A stretch of 64,000 bases of DNA from Bacillus sp. Cs-700 (GCF_011082085.1 NZ_CP041063.1:1364001-1428000); one strand, 5' to 3'; positions 53,982-63,883 are shown, numbered from the stretch's first letter. Program-made: numbers and translations. The notes: a model not told the origin generated them from the sequence alone.

Positions 53982-55400
53982 TTAATATTGTCTCTCTTTA
54001 TTTAACGTGATGACAAAAGTTGTCCCTTCACCAGGTTGACTGTTAACTGCGATCTGACCCTGGTGAGCTTCGACGAGATGTTTTACAATAGCAAGTCCAA
54101 GACCCGTCCCACCAGAATTTCTACTTCTTGCACGATCTACTCTGTAAAAGCGTTCAAAGATTCGGGGAAGCTCTTCTTGTCGTATTCCAATTCCATTATC
54201 CGAGATTTTGAACTGAACAGCATCTTTTTCCTCGTTAACGAAAATCGTAACGCTTCCTCCTTCTGGAGTGTACGTAATACTATTGGCAATTAAATTAAGA
54301 AACACCTGTTTTAAACGGTTTGCATCGCCTTTTATTTGAAGATCTCCATTATAGCTAATATCCACTTCAATGCTTTTCTTATCTGCTTTACTTTTTGTCA
54401 TTAAAAGGCAATCATCAATCACTTCTTTTAAATCTACATCCTGCCAATTTAACGCAAAGTGCTTTTGTTCCATCTTTGAGAGGTCGAGAAGATCCTGAAT
54501 GAGGCTCTGAAGACGGTCACTTTCATTTAAAATTATTGTAAGAAAACGAGTGCGAAAGGCTTTGTTTTCCATAGCTCCATCAAGTAATGTCTCTGCAAAG
54601 CCTTTCAACGAAGTGACAGGCGTTTTTAACTCATGAGATACGTTTGCTACAAAATCCTTTCTCATTTGCTCGAGCTTTTTTAACTCTGTGATATCGTGGA
54701 AAACAAGAACAACACCTTTTAGCTTTTCATCGTGATTAAGGATCGGCGCACCTGAGACGTCAAAGTGGCGCATTTCGATTCCAACTTGCAACTCAACTTG
54801 TTTTCGAACGGTTTGCTCAACGAGTAGCGTCTCTTCCACTAATCGAATGATTTCCCTATACGGAAGTGCTTCATAATAGAGCAAATCTAAGTATTCTTCG
54901 GTTTTGATATGAAAAGTTTCTTTATAAAAGCGATTAACAAGGTTAATATGACCTTTTGAATCAATCAGAATTAAGCCACTATCCATATTTTCAATTAATG
55001 TCATCAATCGATTTTGCTGAATTTCATAGGAATTGGTCATGTTCTGTAAATTACGAGCAAGAATATTTAAGGCGTGACTAAGTTGCCCCGTCTCATCCAG
55101 CTTATATTCATAAGTTCGTGCTTTAAAATTCCCAGAAGCAAGCTCATTGGCAACATTCAATGCACCTTCTAAAGGTTTTGTTAACTGATTTGAGATGCGA
55201 AGACTAAGGTAAACAATAATGAAAAAAGCTCCTGTAAATGAAAGAATTAGGATTAGCCACATATTTGACAAAGCCTCTTCACTAGCATTATCGAATAGAA
55301 TTCCTTCAAATAAATTACCAATGAAAACAACTAAGATTGAAAAGACAAGAAAAAGAATAACGAATTGAGCATTCAGAAAACGTGAGCGGAACCGCTTCAT
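53982..55400 (-). CDS. phoR: Phosphate-regulon sensor kinase PhoR, without ectodomain
   Basis: Autophosphorylates and activates PhoP under phosphate limitation. The 472-residue product has TM1 (11-30), TM2 (48-67), HAMP (about 68-120), PAS (about 130-235), HisKA with His256 in VSHELKTP, and the ATPase with NGIGI and SGGTGLGLAIVK. Only about 17 residues separate the membrane helices, whereas B. subtilis PhoR has a roughly 100-residue sensor domain there. The start overlaps the phoP stop as ATGA. Confidence 0.92.
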   Translation of the reverse strand: MKRFRSRFLNAQFVILFLVFSILVVFIGNLFEGILFDNASEEALSNMWLILILSFTGAFFIIVYLSLRISNQLTKPLEGALNVANELASGNFKARTYEYKLDETGQLSHALNILARNLQNMTNSYEIQQNRLMTLIENMDSGLILIDSKGHINLVNRFYKETFHIKTEEYLDLLYYEALPYREIIRLVEETLLVEQTVRKQVELQVGIEMRHFDVSGAPILNHDEKLKGVVLVFHDITELKKLEQMRKDFVANVSHELKTPVTSLKGFAETLLDGAMENKAFRTRFLTIILNESDRLQSLIQDLLDLSKMEQKHFALNWQDVDLKEVIDDCLLMTKSKADKKSIEVDISYNGDLQIKGDANRLKQVFLNLIANSITYTPEGGSVTIFVNEEKDAVQFKISDNGIGIRQEELPRIFERFYRVDRARSRNSGGTGLGLAIVKHLVEAHQGQIAVNSQPGEGTTFVITLNKERQY

Positions 55401-56116
55401 TTAACAGAAGGCTCCTCTAACTTATAGCCAAGTCCTCTAATTGTTTTAATGTATTCAGGTTTACGCGTATTTTGCTCAATTTTTTCTCTCAAATGACTAA
55501 CGTGCACATCTACAATCCGGGTATCCCCAACAAAATCATAATTCCAAACCGCACTCAAAAGCTGCTCTCTCGTTAGAACTCGACCTTTATGACGTACGAG
55601 ATACACTAATAATTCAAATTCTTTAGGAGTAACCTCCATTATTTCCCCTTGGAAAAATGATTCGTAATTATTTGGATAAACCTCTAGTTCACCTACCTGG
55701 ATTTTCTCTGATTCTTCCATCTGGTTAGCTACTTTCGATTCTTCAAGCTGTTTTACCCGCCTAAGAATCGCCTTAACACGCGCAACGACTTCTCTAGGAC
55801 TAAACGGCTTTGTCATATAATCATCAGCACCCAGTTCGAGACCAAGTACTTTATCAAATTCATCATCTTTGGCAGTCAGCATTAAAACAGGCGTATGAAT
55901 GTGGCGTTGTCTCAATTCTTTACACACCTCTAACCCATCCATTTCAGGTAGCATAAGATCAAGAATAATGCAATTTGGCTTCTCAGCCTCAACTACTTTC
56001 AATGCTTCTGCACCATCTTCAGCCGTCACAACATCATAACCAGCTTGTTCCAGATTAAATTGAAGCAATGTTAAAATCGACATTTCGTCGTCTACAACTA
56101 GTATCTTTTGAGCCAT
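55397..56116 (-). CDS. phoP: Phosphate-regulon response regulator PhoP
   Basis: An OmpR-type activator of 239 residues with a receiver domain (phospho-acceptor Asp53 in LDLMLPEMDG, Lys at MTKPFSPREV) and a winged-helix DNA-binding domain (about 135-235, VTPKEFELLVYLVRHKGRVLTREQLL in two parts). It is translationally coupled to phoR and lies between the MaoC-like gene and phoR. Confidence 0.96.
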   Translation of the reverse strand: MAQKILVVDDEMSILTLLQFNLEQAGYDVVTAEDGAEALKVVEAEKPNCIILDLMLPEMDGLEVCKELRQRHIHTPVLMLTAKDDEFDKVLGLELGADDYMTKPFSPREVVARVKAILRRVKQLEESKVANQMEESEKIQVGELEVYPNNYESFFQGEIMEVTPKEFELLVYLVRHKGRVLTREQLLSAVWNYDFVGDTRIVDVHVSHLREKIEQNTRKPEYIKTIRGLGYKLEEPSVK

Positions 56117-56283
56117 CGTAAAATCCCCCTAACGAATTTCCCCATTCATCAATGCCGATGCCAGGCTTTTCTTTTATTTTAGCCTGAATACCCTCATCAT
56201 ACTATTATTTTCATAAAGGCAAAAGAAAAACTTGACTTTTTTAGCAGTATGAAGCGCTTTTATCATAAACAAAAGGAAAATGC

Positions 56284-56311
56284 ATAAAAAAAAGAGCCTA
56301 ATCCAGGCTCT
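56284..56311 (-). terminator. Terminator overlapping the end of the MaoC-like gene
   Basis: A 7-bp stem AGAGCCT with AGGCTCT (56293-56299 with 56305-56311) and nine T. The TAG stop (56312-56310) overlaps the stem. Confidence 0.85.
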
Positions 56312-56789
56312 AAAAATTCTCAAAGGATGTTGACTTTGTTAATGGTTTTGCAGGATATGGGGGGCAGACAGTAAACAAGCCGTCTAAGATTGCTTCTCCT
56401 GATTCATTTATGCCCTTAACGTTTATTTCAACTTCATGTTCTTTTGTACAGACATTCATAACTTCAAACTGAAAATGAAGCGTCTCATAATGATGGACGG
56501 GATTCTCGAAAATGACTTCCTGTTTTTTAATACTACTCCCAGGTCCAGGCAAATACTTAGATATAGCACCTGTTACGATAGCAAGAAGCATAATTTGCGG
56601 GACAATCGGTTTTTTGAAAGGTGTCATCGAAGCATAATCATGCTGAATGAAAAGAGGATTATTGTCATTTGACAGCCCGAGATATAAAAGAAGGTCCCGA
56701 TCCTCTATTTTTTCCGTCACTTCAAGCTTTTCACCTACTGACATTTCATCGATCATTCGTCCTAGTTTACGTTTTTTTCCTAGCAACAT
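56310..56789 (-). CDS. MaoC-like hotdog-fold protein
   Basis: A 159-residue hotdog protein related to (R)-specific enoyl-CoA hydratases. The N-terminal part has YLGLSNDNNPLFIQHDYA, close to the MaoC hydratase motif with its Asp and His dyad (D-x5-H order partly kept). The core helix is PQIMLLAIVTGAISKYLPGPG. It lies between mdh and phoP, a place where Bacillus genomes often carry this family. A cre-like site sits just before its ribosome site. Catalytic function is likely but substrate unknown. Confidence 0.75.
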   Translation of the reverse strand: MLLGKKRKLGRMIDEMSVGEKLEVTEKIEDRDLLLYLGLSNDNNPLFIQHDYASMTPFKKPIVPQIMLLAIVTGAISKYLPGPGSSIKKQEVIFENPVHHYETLHFQFEVMNVCTKEHEVEINVKGINESGEAILDGLFTVCPPYPAKPLTKSTSFENF

Positions 56790-56806
56790 CGCTACTCCCC
56801 CTTTAT

Positions 56807-56820
56807 TGAAAGCGTTTTCT
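56807..56820. promoter_or_regulatory. cre-like site upstream of the MaoC-like gene
   Basis: TGAAAGCGTTTTCT matches 13 of 14 positions of TGWAANCGNTNWCA. It lies between the mdh terminator and the start at 56789. Confidence 0.6.
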
Positions 56821-56830
56821 TTTTGTTTTA

Positions 56831-56859
56831 AAAAGAGATCCGGTTCTCACACCGGATCT
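56831..56859 (-). terminator. Terminator of the citZ-icd-mdh operon
   Basis: A 9-bp perfect stem (56836-56844 with 56851-56859) and a T-rich tail, 7 nt after mdh. Confidence 0.88.
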
Positions 56860-56865
56860 GCGTTA

Positions 56866-57804
56866 TTAACCTAATACCGTCATTACTTTACGAACGGAAT
56901 CAGCTGATTTATCTAGCTCTTTCTTCTCTTCATTTGTTAAATCAAGTTCAATGATTTCTTCAATACCGCCACCGCCAAGAATTGTCGGTACACCGAGGTA
57001 AAGCCCGTCATAACCATACTCGCCTTCGAGATAGGCGATTGTTGGAAGAACACGACGCTGGTCTTTAAGGATTGCCTCTACCATCTCAACAAGTGATGCA
57101 GCAGGAGCATAGTATGCACTACCATTTCCTAGAAGACTTACAATTTCGCCGCCACCTTTGCGGGTTCGTTCCACAATTTCAGCAAGGCGCTCTTCAGAAA
57201 TAAGGCTCTGAAGTGGAATGCCACCTGCAAACGAATAGCGAACAAGTGGAACCATATCATCACCATGCCCACCGAGGACGAATCCTGTAATATCTTTAAC
57301 AGAAAGGTTCAACTCTTCAGCAATAAATGAACGGAATCGGGCAGAATCCAGAATTCCTGACTGACCAATTACGCGATTTTTAGGAAGCCCAGACTCCTTA
57401 AACACCGTATACGTCATGGCATCAACAGGATTCGTTAACACAACAATGGTCGTTTCAGGAGAATATTTCACAATATCCTGAGTCACACTTTTCATGATTT
57501 TCGCATTTGTATTCACAAGATCGTCCCGGCTCATTCCTGGCTTTCTAGCAATACCAGCTGTAATCACAACAATATCTGAACCTGCTGTATCTTCATAATT
57601 TGATGTACCGGTGATTTTAGAATCAAAACCCTGAACAGGGCTTGCTTCAAACATGTCAAGTGCTTTCCCTTTTGTTGGGCCCTCCTGATTTGGGATATCA
57701 ACGAGTACAACGTCAGCAAGTTCTTTTTGAGCTAAAAGAAAAGCAGTTGTTGCCCCAGTAAAACCTGCACCAATTACGGAAACTTTTTTACGTTTCACTG
57801 TCAT
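56866..57804 (-). CDS. mdh: Malate dehydrogenase
   Basis: Oxidises malate to oxaloacetate with NAD. The 312-residue LDH-like enzyme has [14 protein letters not shown], the substrate-loop segment [22 protein letters not shown] and the catalytic [10 protein letters not shown]. The Arg of [10 protein letters not shown] specifies malate rather than lactate. It follows icd by 44 nt. Confidence 0.96.
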   Translation of the reverse strand: MTVKRKKVSVIGAGFTGATTAFLLAQKELADVVLVDIPNQEGPTKGKALDMFEASPVQGFDSKITGTSNYEDTAGSDIVVITAGIARKPGMSRDDLVNTNAKIMKSVTQDIVKYSPETTIVVLTNPVDAMTYTVFKESGLPKNRVIGQSGILDSARFRSFIAEELNLSVKDITGFVLGGHGDDMVPLVRYSFAGGIPLQSLISEERLAEIVERTRKGGGEIVSLLGNGSAYYAPAASLVEMVEAILKDQRRVLPTIAYLEGEYGYDGLYLGVPTILGGGGIEEIIELDLTNEEKKELDKSADSVRKVMTVLG

Positions 57805-57848
57805 TTAAATGCCACTCCTTTCATACAAGGAAATATAGTGATTTTATT

Positions 57849-59120
57849 TTAGTCCATATTATTGATGAGCTCATCACCAAATTCTGATGTTTTCACTTCC
57901 GTTGCGCCGTCCATAAGACGTGCGAAGTCATAAGTGACAACTTTATTCGCAATTGTTTTTTCCATAGAATCGAGTACAAGCTTCGCCGCTTCATTCCATC
58001 CGATATGCTCGAGCATAAGGACTCCTGAAAGAATAACGGAGGAAGGATTTACTTTATCAAGACCAGCGTATTTTGGAGCCGTTCCATGTGTTGCTTCAAA
58101 AATAGCGTGTCCAGTTTCGTAGTTAATGTTTGCTCCAGGAGCGATTCCAATTCCACCAACCTGAGCTGCTAGGGCATCAGAAACATAGTCACCGTTCAAG
58201 TTCATTGTAGCAACTACATCAAATTCGGCTGGACGAGTTAGAATTTGTTGCAAGAAGATATCGGCAATGGCATCTTTAACAATTAGCTTGCCTTCGCTTT
58301 CTGCCTTGGACTGCGCTTCATTCGCAGCATCTTTTCCTTTTTCTTCAACGATGCGATCGTACTCAGACCAAGTGAAAACCTTGTCGCCAAATTCTTGCTC
58401 CGCTACTTCATAACCCCAGTTTTTGAAAGCTCCTTCGGTAAATTTCATAATATTCCCTTTATGAACGAGCGTTACATTTTTGCGCCCCTCATCAAGTGCG
58501 TACTGAATAGCTGCACGAACCAAGCGCTTAGTACCTTCTTCTGAAACAGGCTTAATTCCAATACCAGACGTTTCAGGGAAGCGGATATTTTTTGCCCCCA
58601 TTTCATCTTGAAGGAAAGAAATGATTTTCTTCACTTCATCAGTACCCTTTTGGAATTCAATTCCTGCATAAATATCTTCTGTATTTTCGCGAAAAATAAC
58701 CATATCGGTATCCTCAGGACGCTTTACAGGTGAAGGAACCCCTTTAAAATAACGGACTGGACGAAGACAAGTAAATAAATCAAGCTCTTGACGTAGGGCA
58801 ACATTCAGCGAACGAATGCCTCCTCCAACTGGTGTAGTGAGTGGTCCTTTGATTGCAATTATGTATTCACGAATCGCATCAAGCGTATCTGCCGGTAGCC
58901 ATTCACCTGTTTTATCAAATGCTTTCTGACCTGCATATACTTCTTTCCATACGATTTTTTTCTTACCACCATAAGCTTTATCAACTGCGCCTTCTAATAC
59001 TTTCGAAGCGGCCGCCCAAATATCAGGTCCCGTTCCGTCGCCCTCAATGTATGGAATAATTGCATGATCTGGAACGTTTAGTACACCATTATTTACGGTA
59101 ATCTTCTCTCCATTAGCCAT
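57849..59120 (-). CDS. icd: Isocitrate dehydrogenase (NADP)
   Basis: Converts isocitrate to 2-oxoglutarate. The 423-residue product has the substrate segment [18 protein letters not shown] with the Ser that binds isocitrate, [22 protein letters not shown] and HGTAPKYAG, typical of the bacterial NADP enzyme. AGGAGG precedes the ATG. A short hairpin separates it from citZ. Confidence 0.96.
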   Translation of the reverse strand: MANGEKITVNNGVLNVPDHAIIPYIEGDGTGPDIWAAASKVLEGAVDKAYGGKKKIVWKEVYAGQKAFDKTGEWLPADTLDAIREYIIAIKGPLTTPVGGGIRSLNVALRQELDLFTCLRPVRYFKGVPSPVKRPEDTDMVIFRENTEDIYAGIEFQKGTDEVKKIISFLQDEMGAKNIRFPETSGIGIKPVSEEGTKRLVRAAIQYALDEGRKNVTLVHKGNIMKFTEGAFKNWGYEVAEQEFGDKVFTWSEYDRIVEEKGKDAANEAQSKAESEGKLIVKDAIADIFLQQILTRPAEFDVVATMNLNGDYVSDALAAQVGGIGIAPGANINYETGHAIFEATHGTAPKYAGLDKVNPSSVILSGVLMLEHIGWNEAAKLVLDSMEKTIANKVVTYDFARLMDGATEVKTSEFGDELINNMD

Positions 59121-59155
59121 TTTATATTCCTCCTAGTAAATGATTAACATTTAAT

Positions 59156-59179
59156 AAAAGGGAAGAAACCTTCCCTTTT
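59156..59179 (-). terminator. Intercistronic hairpin between citZ and icd
   Basis: A 10-bp perfect stem AAAAGGGAAG with CTTCCCTTTT and only a short T run. It probably attenuates or protects the transcript, allowing citZ and icd levels to differ. Confidence 0.65.
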
Positions 59180-59181
59180 TA

Positions 59182-60297
59182 TTATCTATTTTCTACTTTT
59201 ACATACGTTTGATTTGTCGCCCCTACGTATTCAGCACGCGGTCGGATTAAACGGTTATTGCTATACTGCTCAAGAATATGAGCAATCCAACCGGATACAC
59301 GACTGACCGCAAATAGCGGTGTGAACAAATCATGATCAATCCCTAGACTATGATAAACAGAAGCCGAATAAAAATCGACATTAGGCGGGAGGCCTTTTTC
59401 ACTTGTCACGATTTCTTCCATCTTCGTTGACATCTCGTACCACTTTGTTTCTCCAGTAAGTTCTGTTAGCTTGCGAGACATTTCACGCAGATGTTTTGCA
59501 CGTGGATCACCCGTTTTGTATACGCGATGTCCAAAGCCCATGATCTTTTCTTTGTTTTCAAACGCATTTTGCAAATATGGTTCAACGTTATCAACGCGAT
59601 CGATTTCACTTAACATAGCCATAACACGTTCGTTTGCCCCACCATGAAGTGGTCCTTTCAGTGCACCAATTGCAGCCGTTACGCCTGAATACATATCTGA
59701 AAGTGTTGCAACGCATACGCGTGCAGTAAATGTTGAAGCATTTAGCTCATGATCGGCATGGAGCACTAGTGCTTTATTGATTGCTGTGACAGCAACTTCT
59801 TCCGGAAGTTCTCCTGTTAACGTATATAAGAAGTTTGCAGCAAAGCTAAGATCTTTCTTAGGCTCTACTGGAGGTTTCCCTTCACGAATACGTGAAAAAG
59901 CGGTTACAACAGTTGGGATCTTTGCTTGAAGACGGATCGCTTTACGGTAATTCGCCTCTTCGCTCATATCGTCCGCTTCTTCATCATACAGTGCAAGTGT
60001 AGAAACCGCTGTACGAAGAGCCGCCATCGGGTGTACCTTATCAATTGGATACGATTTCATTTGATTCACAATCTCTTCAGGAATCGAAGCGTTACTAGCA
60101 AATTCTGCTGTGAATTCCTCAAGTTCAGTCTTATTAGGAAGTTTATCGTTCCATAATAGATAGATTACTTCTTCAAAACTAGCATTTTCAGCGAGGTCAT
60201 CGATATTATATCCTCTGTATGTTAAGACATCATTTACAATAGAACTAATCGATGATGTTGTTGCAACTACGCCTTCTAATCCGCGAGTAGTCGTCAT
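59182..60297 (-). CDS. citZ: Citrate synthase
   Basis: Condenses acetyl-CoA and oxaloacetate. The 371-residue product has the catalytic residues in LKGPLHGGANERV (His), MGFGHRVYKTGDPRAKHL (His) and NVDFYSASVYHSLGI (Asp), the CitZ type. It heads the citZ-icd-mdh unit. A promoter and a cre-like site lie upstream, in line with glucose repression of citZ. Confidence 0.96.
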   Translation of the reverse strand: MTTTRGLEGVVATTSSISSIVNDVLTYRGYNIDDLAENASFEEVIYLLWNDKLPNKTELEEFTAEFASNASIPEEIVNQMKSYPIDKVHPMAALRTAVSTLALYDEEADDMSEEANYRKAIRLQAKIPTVVTAFSRIREGKPPVEPKKDLSFAANFLYTLTGELPEEVAVTAINKALVLHADHELNASTFTARVCVATLSDMYSGVTAAIGALKGPLHGGANERVMAMLSEIDRVDNVEPYLQNAFENKEKIMGFGHRVYKTGDPRAKHLREMSRKLTELTGETKWYEMSTKMEEIVTSEKGLPPNVDFYSASVYHSLGIDHDLFTPLFAVSRVSGWIAHILEQYSNNRLIRPRAEYVGATNQTYVKVENR

Positions 60298-60354
60298 ACG
60301 TCTCCCTCTCCTTTTCCATATTATTGGCTCTGATATTTTCTAAAAATTCTGCTT

Positions 60355-60368
60355 TGATAACGCTTTTA
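60355..60368 (-). promoter_or_regulatory. cre site of citZ
   Basis: On the minus strand TAAAAGCGTTATCA matches 13 of 14 positions of TGWAANCGNTNWCA. It lies about 45-60 nt downstream of the predicted start of transcription, a roadblock position. Confidence 0.7.
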
Positions 60369-60419
60369 AAACGCTCCAAAAAAATAAGAACCTATGTACA
60401 AGATGGTGCGTCAGTTCTC

Positions 60420-60448
60420 ATTATAAACAATTCTCTGATATTTGTGAA
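60420..60448 (-). promoter_or_regulatory. Promoter of citZ
   Basis: A -35 TTCACA (60443-60448) and a perfect -10 TATAAT (60420-60425), 17 nt apart. Confidence 0.82.
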
Positions 60449-60549
60449 TGAATATGCATAATTTCGTCGATTCCTTTTTTTCTCAAATGTTTGAAAAATG
60501 ATAATAAAGAAGCGAATCATGCAAACGTTATGCCCTTCTGAGCAGACGT

Positions 60550-61017
60550 TCAGGTGAAAAATTCAACAACCTTCATCGCCATATAAGCAATGCCCGCTCC
60601 AATCAATGGACCAACGGCAATTCCTTGAAAAACAGCTACAGCAAGAATTGTACCAAATACAAGCGCTGTGGTAATATGCGGATCATTTTGTAGTAAAATA
60701 ATCCCTTTTGAAGCGATTATCGCAACAAATATACCAGCTCCCATTGCAATCCATGCATAAGAAGATTTAACTGCTTCACCAAGTTGCTTAAAACCTATTT
60801 CTCCGTTTGCAATTGGTACGAGCACGGCAATCGTAATGATTGTTACTCCCCAGGAGATTCCTTTTGATTGAAAGATCGGAAAGACTTTATCACCAAGTCC
60901 CACCGTTTTCACAACCAGTAAGACCGCTACGGCAATAATGAGCGAGCTATTTTTCGCAATAAGCGCGATTGAAAGTAAAATGAGTAGAAAAATAGTAGGC
61001 TGAGAAATAATTGACAT
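60550..61017 (-). CDS. ytwI: DUF441 membrane protein YtwI
   Basis: A 155-residue protein with four or five membrane helices and the UPF0756 signature GISWGVTIITIAVLVPIANG in the middle and GILLQNDPH-like IILLQNDPHITTALVFGT near 105. It lies between citZ and ytvI, as in B. subtilis. The function is not known. Confidence 0.88.
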   Translation of the reverse strand: MSIISQPTIFLLILLSIALIAKNSSLIIAVAVLLVVKTVGLGDKVFPIFQSKGISWGVTIITIAVLVPIANGEIGFKQLGEAVKSSYAWIAMGAGIFVAIIASKGIILLQNDPHITTALVFGTILAVAVFQGIAVGPLIGAGIAYMAMKVVEFFT

Positions 61018-61156
61018 AACGCTCCCTCTTTCACATTAGCAGAACTCTTTTAGCATAACAAACTTTTAGAAAATAAGCACGAAACTGGTTTACTACAATT
61101 GCTTGTTTTAAAGCAAGCAGTGTAAAATATAGGAAAGGGATCCTAGGAGGGTTGAA

Positions 61157-62275
61157 ATGAATTGGAAATACATACATAGAGTTTTACGATTTTTCCTTGT
61201 AATCTTTCTTATTATTCTTTCCTTAATTGCCTTTTATTATATTTGGCATCTCGCTTACCCTTTTGTAATTGCTTTACTTCTTGCTTTTTTAATCAATCCA
61301 ATGGTCGACTTACTAGAAAGAAGAGGAAAAATTCCAAGACCCTTTGCTGTAGCTCTTTCCATTTTATTTCTAATTGGAGTGCTTGCAGCTTTTATTGCCT
61401 TGCTCGTAAATGAGCTTGTCCAGGGCATCGTTTATATCGCTAGCGTATTACCAGGAAACTTTCAAGAAATCGTTAGTTTCATAGAAGAACTCTTCGTGTC
61501 ACACGTCATGCCACTTTATAATCAATTAGAAGACCTGTTTAAAGATTTAAATAAAGATCAGCAAACGACTGTTCTTGACAATATTCAATCAATCGGGACA
61601 ACTGTTACTACCGCTGTTACCGATATTCTTCAATCTCTTGTTGAAGGAATTCGCTCGATTATCGTTAGTTTACCAACCATTTTAACTGTGCTTGTCTTCT
61701 CGATGTTGGCCACTTTTTTTATCAGTAAAGACTGGTATAAATTCATTAATTGGCTTAAAAAGAAAGTACGTAGTGATATCCAAAAAAGTATTGGTACGGT
61801 CTATGTTGATTTAAGGCGGGCTTTGTTTGGCTTTCTTAAGGCACAGCTTACGCTGATCTCCATGACGGCTGTTATCGTCCTTATCGGTCTATTTATTTTG
61901 AGAGTTGATTATGCGATTACAATCGCGATTATTATTGGCCTAGTAGATCTCTTACCTTACCTTGGTACTGGAGCAATTTTTGTACCGTGGATGATTTATT
62001 CTTTTTTAACTGGTAATTATGCTCTAACAATTGGGCTTTCTATTCTCTACGGAGTCGTCGTCATCCAACGCCAGGTTATGGAGCCAAAAGTCCTATCTTC
62101 TAATATAGGACTTGATCCTCTCGCAACATTAATTGCGTTATTCGTAGGCTTTCAACTATTTGGATTCATCGGTCTGATTATCGGTCCAGTTCTTCTCGTA
62201 GTTCTCAAAACACTTTACCAAGCGAATGTATTTCAGGATATATGGGGTTATATAAAAGGGGCATCAGGTAAATAG
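61157..62275 (+). CDS. ytvI: Sporulation membrane protein YtvI (AI-2E transporter family)
   Basis: A 372-residue protein with about eight membrane helices and the PF01594 layout: a long central extracytoplasmic helix region (about 80-165) and the conserved GLVDLLPYLGTGAIFVPW and SNIGLDPLATLIALFVGFQLFG. AGGAGG precedes the ATG. Named from the B. subtilis locus order; sporulation links come from family annotation. TTGCTT and TAAAAT 18 nt apart upstream form a weak promoter. Confidence 0.9.
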   Translation: MNWKYIHRVLRFFLVIFLIILSLIAFYYIWHLAYPFVIALLLAFLINPMVDLLERRGKIPRPFAVALSILFLIGVLAAFIALLVNELVQGIVYIASVLPGNFQEIVSFIEELFVSHVMPLYNQLEDLFKDLNKDQQTTVLDNIQSIGTTVTTAVTDILQSLVEGIRSIIVSLPTILTVLVFSMLATFFISKDWYKFINWLKKKVRSDIQKSIGTVYVDLRRALFGFLKAQLTLISMTAVIVLIGLFILRVDYAITIAIIIGLVDLLPYLGTGAIFVPWMIYSFLTGNYALTIGLSILYGVVVIQRQVMEPKVLSSNIGLDPLATLIALFVGFQLFGFIGLIIGPVLLVVLKTLYQANVFQDIWGYIKGASGK

Positions 62276-62328
62276 CGAAAACAAGATCATAGATCAACAA
62301 AGCTTATTAAAGGCAAAAAAGCATAAAA

Positions 62329-62371
62329 AACCATAGGAGCAACGTAAAAATGATACGTTGCTCCTATGGTT
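62329..62371. terminator. Bidirectional terminator between ytvI and the monooxygenase gene
   Basis: An 18-bp perfect stem (62329-62346 with 62354-62371) between converging genes. Confidence 0.93.
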
Positions 62372-62407
62372 TAATTTGTTACATCCATGAACCTTTCAGC
62401 TCAACAA

Positions 62408-62704
62408 TTATTTTTGCACTTCAGTTGCGTCATACACTTTAACGTCTAATGGGGCCACCAAATATTCTGGTGCTTTTCCAACAAATGCTTGAAAATGAGC
62501 ACTTTGATTGTGCTTTTCAACTGCAGCCATGTCTTCATAAGCTTCAATCATTTTATAAGTACTCTCTTTTTCAATCTCTTTCGTCAAAGTATAAGAAAGA
62601 TTTCCTTCTTCTTTTCTAGCTTCTTCAATAAGAGTAGCTACTTCGTTAAGAAACGCTTCTTCCTTAGCCGGGTTAATTTGTAATCCTGCATGAATAATAA
62701 TCAT
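62408..62704 (-). CDS. ABM-domain protein, putative quinol monooxygenase
   Basis: A 98-residue ferredoxin-like protein of the antibiotic-biosynthesis-monooxygenase family. It has INPAKEEAFLNEVATLIEEA, GNLSYTL and a terminal SAHFQAFVGKAPEYL segment, close to YgiN-type proteins that oxidise quinols without cofactor. It is the last gene after the MarR regulator and nitroreductase, so a role in quinone or electrophile detoxification is inferred. Confidence 0.8.
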   Translation of the reverse strand: MIIIHAGLQINPAKEEAFLNEVATLIEEARKEEGNLSYTLTKEIEKESTYKMIEAYEDMAAVEKHNQSAHFQAFVGKAPEYLVAPLDVKVYDATEVQK

Positions 62705-62733
62705 TCGTTATATCCTCTTTTCAATGTTTATTT

Positions 62734-63369
62734 TTATTTCCACTCTGTAATTGATTCAACAGGTAAGCGAACAGATTTGTATCCTTCGTTTGCTGCTTTA
62801 CCAATTGAAATCAGCATCACTGGATAGTAACGCTCTTTATCCATACCGTAAGCTTCAGCAATCTGCTCTTTCTCATATCCACCAATTGGATTTGTATCAT
62901 ATCCGTGTGCTCGAGCCGCTAACATCAATTGCATGGACACTAATCCACCATCAATGATATTCATTTCTCTAAATTGCTCAGTTGACATACCTTCTAACAA
63001 GCCTTTTATCGCTGGAAGCTGTTGATCTCTTACTTCTGCAGGCATATACCCTTTTTGTACAGCAGTGTCATAAATTTCATCAGCATAGTCGAGGCTGTTC
63101 ATATCTACAAATACCGCAATAACAGCTGCAGATGTTTCAACTTGTGATTGATTAAATTTAGCAAGTGGTGCTAATGTTGTTTTTCCCTCATCACTATCGA
63201 TAACGACAAAACGCCATGGTTGAAGGTTGACTGAAGATGGTGCCAGCGTAGCTTCAGTTAAAATTTCCGTCATCTCTTCTTTAGTAATTTTGACTGACGG
63301 ATCGTAATGACGAATTGAGCGTCGTCCTGTAATAATTTCATTAAAGTCATTTATTTTGGTTGCATTCAT
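62734..63369 (-). CDS. NAD(P)H nitroreductase family protein
   Basis: A 211-residue flavoenzyme with FMN-binding motifs RRSIRHYDPSVKI (about 17-29), ATLAPSSVNLQPWRF (about 40-55) and PIGGYEKEQIAEAYG near 160. Related Bacillus genes (mhqN, ydgI) respond to quinones and other electrophiles. It lies 27 nt after the MarR gene and 29 nt before the ABM gene. Confidence 0.88.
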   Translation of the reverse strand: MNATKINDFNEIITGRRSIRHYDPSVKITKEEMTEILTEATLAPSSVNLQPWRFVVIDSDEGKTTLAPLAKFNQSQVETSAAVIAVFVDMNSLDYADEIYDTAVQKGYMPAEVRDQQLPAIKGLLEGMSTEQFREMNIIDGGLVSMQLMLAARAHGYDTNPIGGYEKEQIAEAYGMDKERYYPVMLISIGKAANEGYKSVRLPVESITEWK

Positions 63370-63396
63370 CGTTAAATCTCCTTATGTCATTTCTTG

Positions 63397-63831
63397 TTAG
63401 TATTGAATTTCTTCAATGTTCTTTTGAATACGGCTAAGCATATCAGATAATTCGATTTGTTCCTTCTCACTAAAGTCTTTTAACACTTTATGAATGAACT
63501 CTTCTTTCTCTATTCGAAAAGAAGCAATTTTCTCTCTACCTTCTTCTGTTAACCTCACAAAGGTAAAGCGGTTATCATCTGGATTCTTTCGTCGAGTAAC
63601 CATTTCTTTAACCTCAAGCTGCTTTAAATGTCTTGTGACAGCAGCACTATCAATATTCACTTCTTTCTGCAAAGCTGTTTGGCTAATCTCCTCAACCTCA
63701 AACAATTTATGCAGGATCTCTAAGCGAGACTGACTGATGCCGGTACATCTTTCGAATTTCGGACTCATTTGTTTGTATATATTATTTAACTGGTATAATA
63801 TTTTACCTTCATCTGAGCAAGAAGCTTTCAA
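63397..63831 (-). CDS. MarR-family transcriptional regulator
   Basis: A 144-residue winged-helix repressor. The DNA-binding part includes SQTALQKEVNIDSAAVTRHLKQLEV and RRKNPDDNRF for the wing. The start is placed at TTG (63831) after GGAGGAGGAGG at 5 nt; a TTG at 63849 lies in front of that site. Cys at residue 4 and a Cys near 29 could sense thiol-reactive compounds, as in YodB or MhqR relatives. Two identical palindromes flank its promoter, which suggests autoregulation. Confidence 0.88.
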   Translation of the reverse strand: MKASCSDEGKILYQLNNIYKQMSPKFERCTGISQSRLEILHKLFEVEEISQTALQKEVNIDSAAVTRHLKQLEVKEMVTRRKNPDDNRFTFVRLTEEGREKIASFRIEKEEFIHKVLKDFSEKEQIELSDMLSRIQKNIEEIQY

Positions 63832-63860
63832 CGCATCCTCCTCCTCCAATCGTTTGATGG

Positions 63861-63873
63861 GTCAATCATTGAC
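63861..63873 (-). promoter_or_regulatory. MarR operator, copy 1
   Basis: GTCAATCATTGAC is a perfect 13-bp palindrome just downstream of the predicted transcription start. Confidence 0.75.
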
Positions 63874-63883
63874 TCGTCAACTA

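Noticed and set aside
56240-56260. AAGCGCTT palindrome upstream of phoP as a CcpA site
   Set aside because: About 10 of 14 consensus positions; too weak to list even though phoPR is glucose-repressed in B. subtilis.
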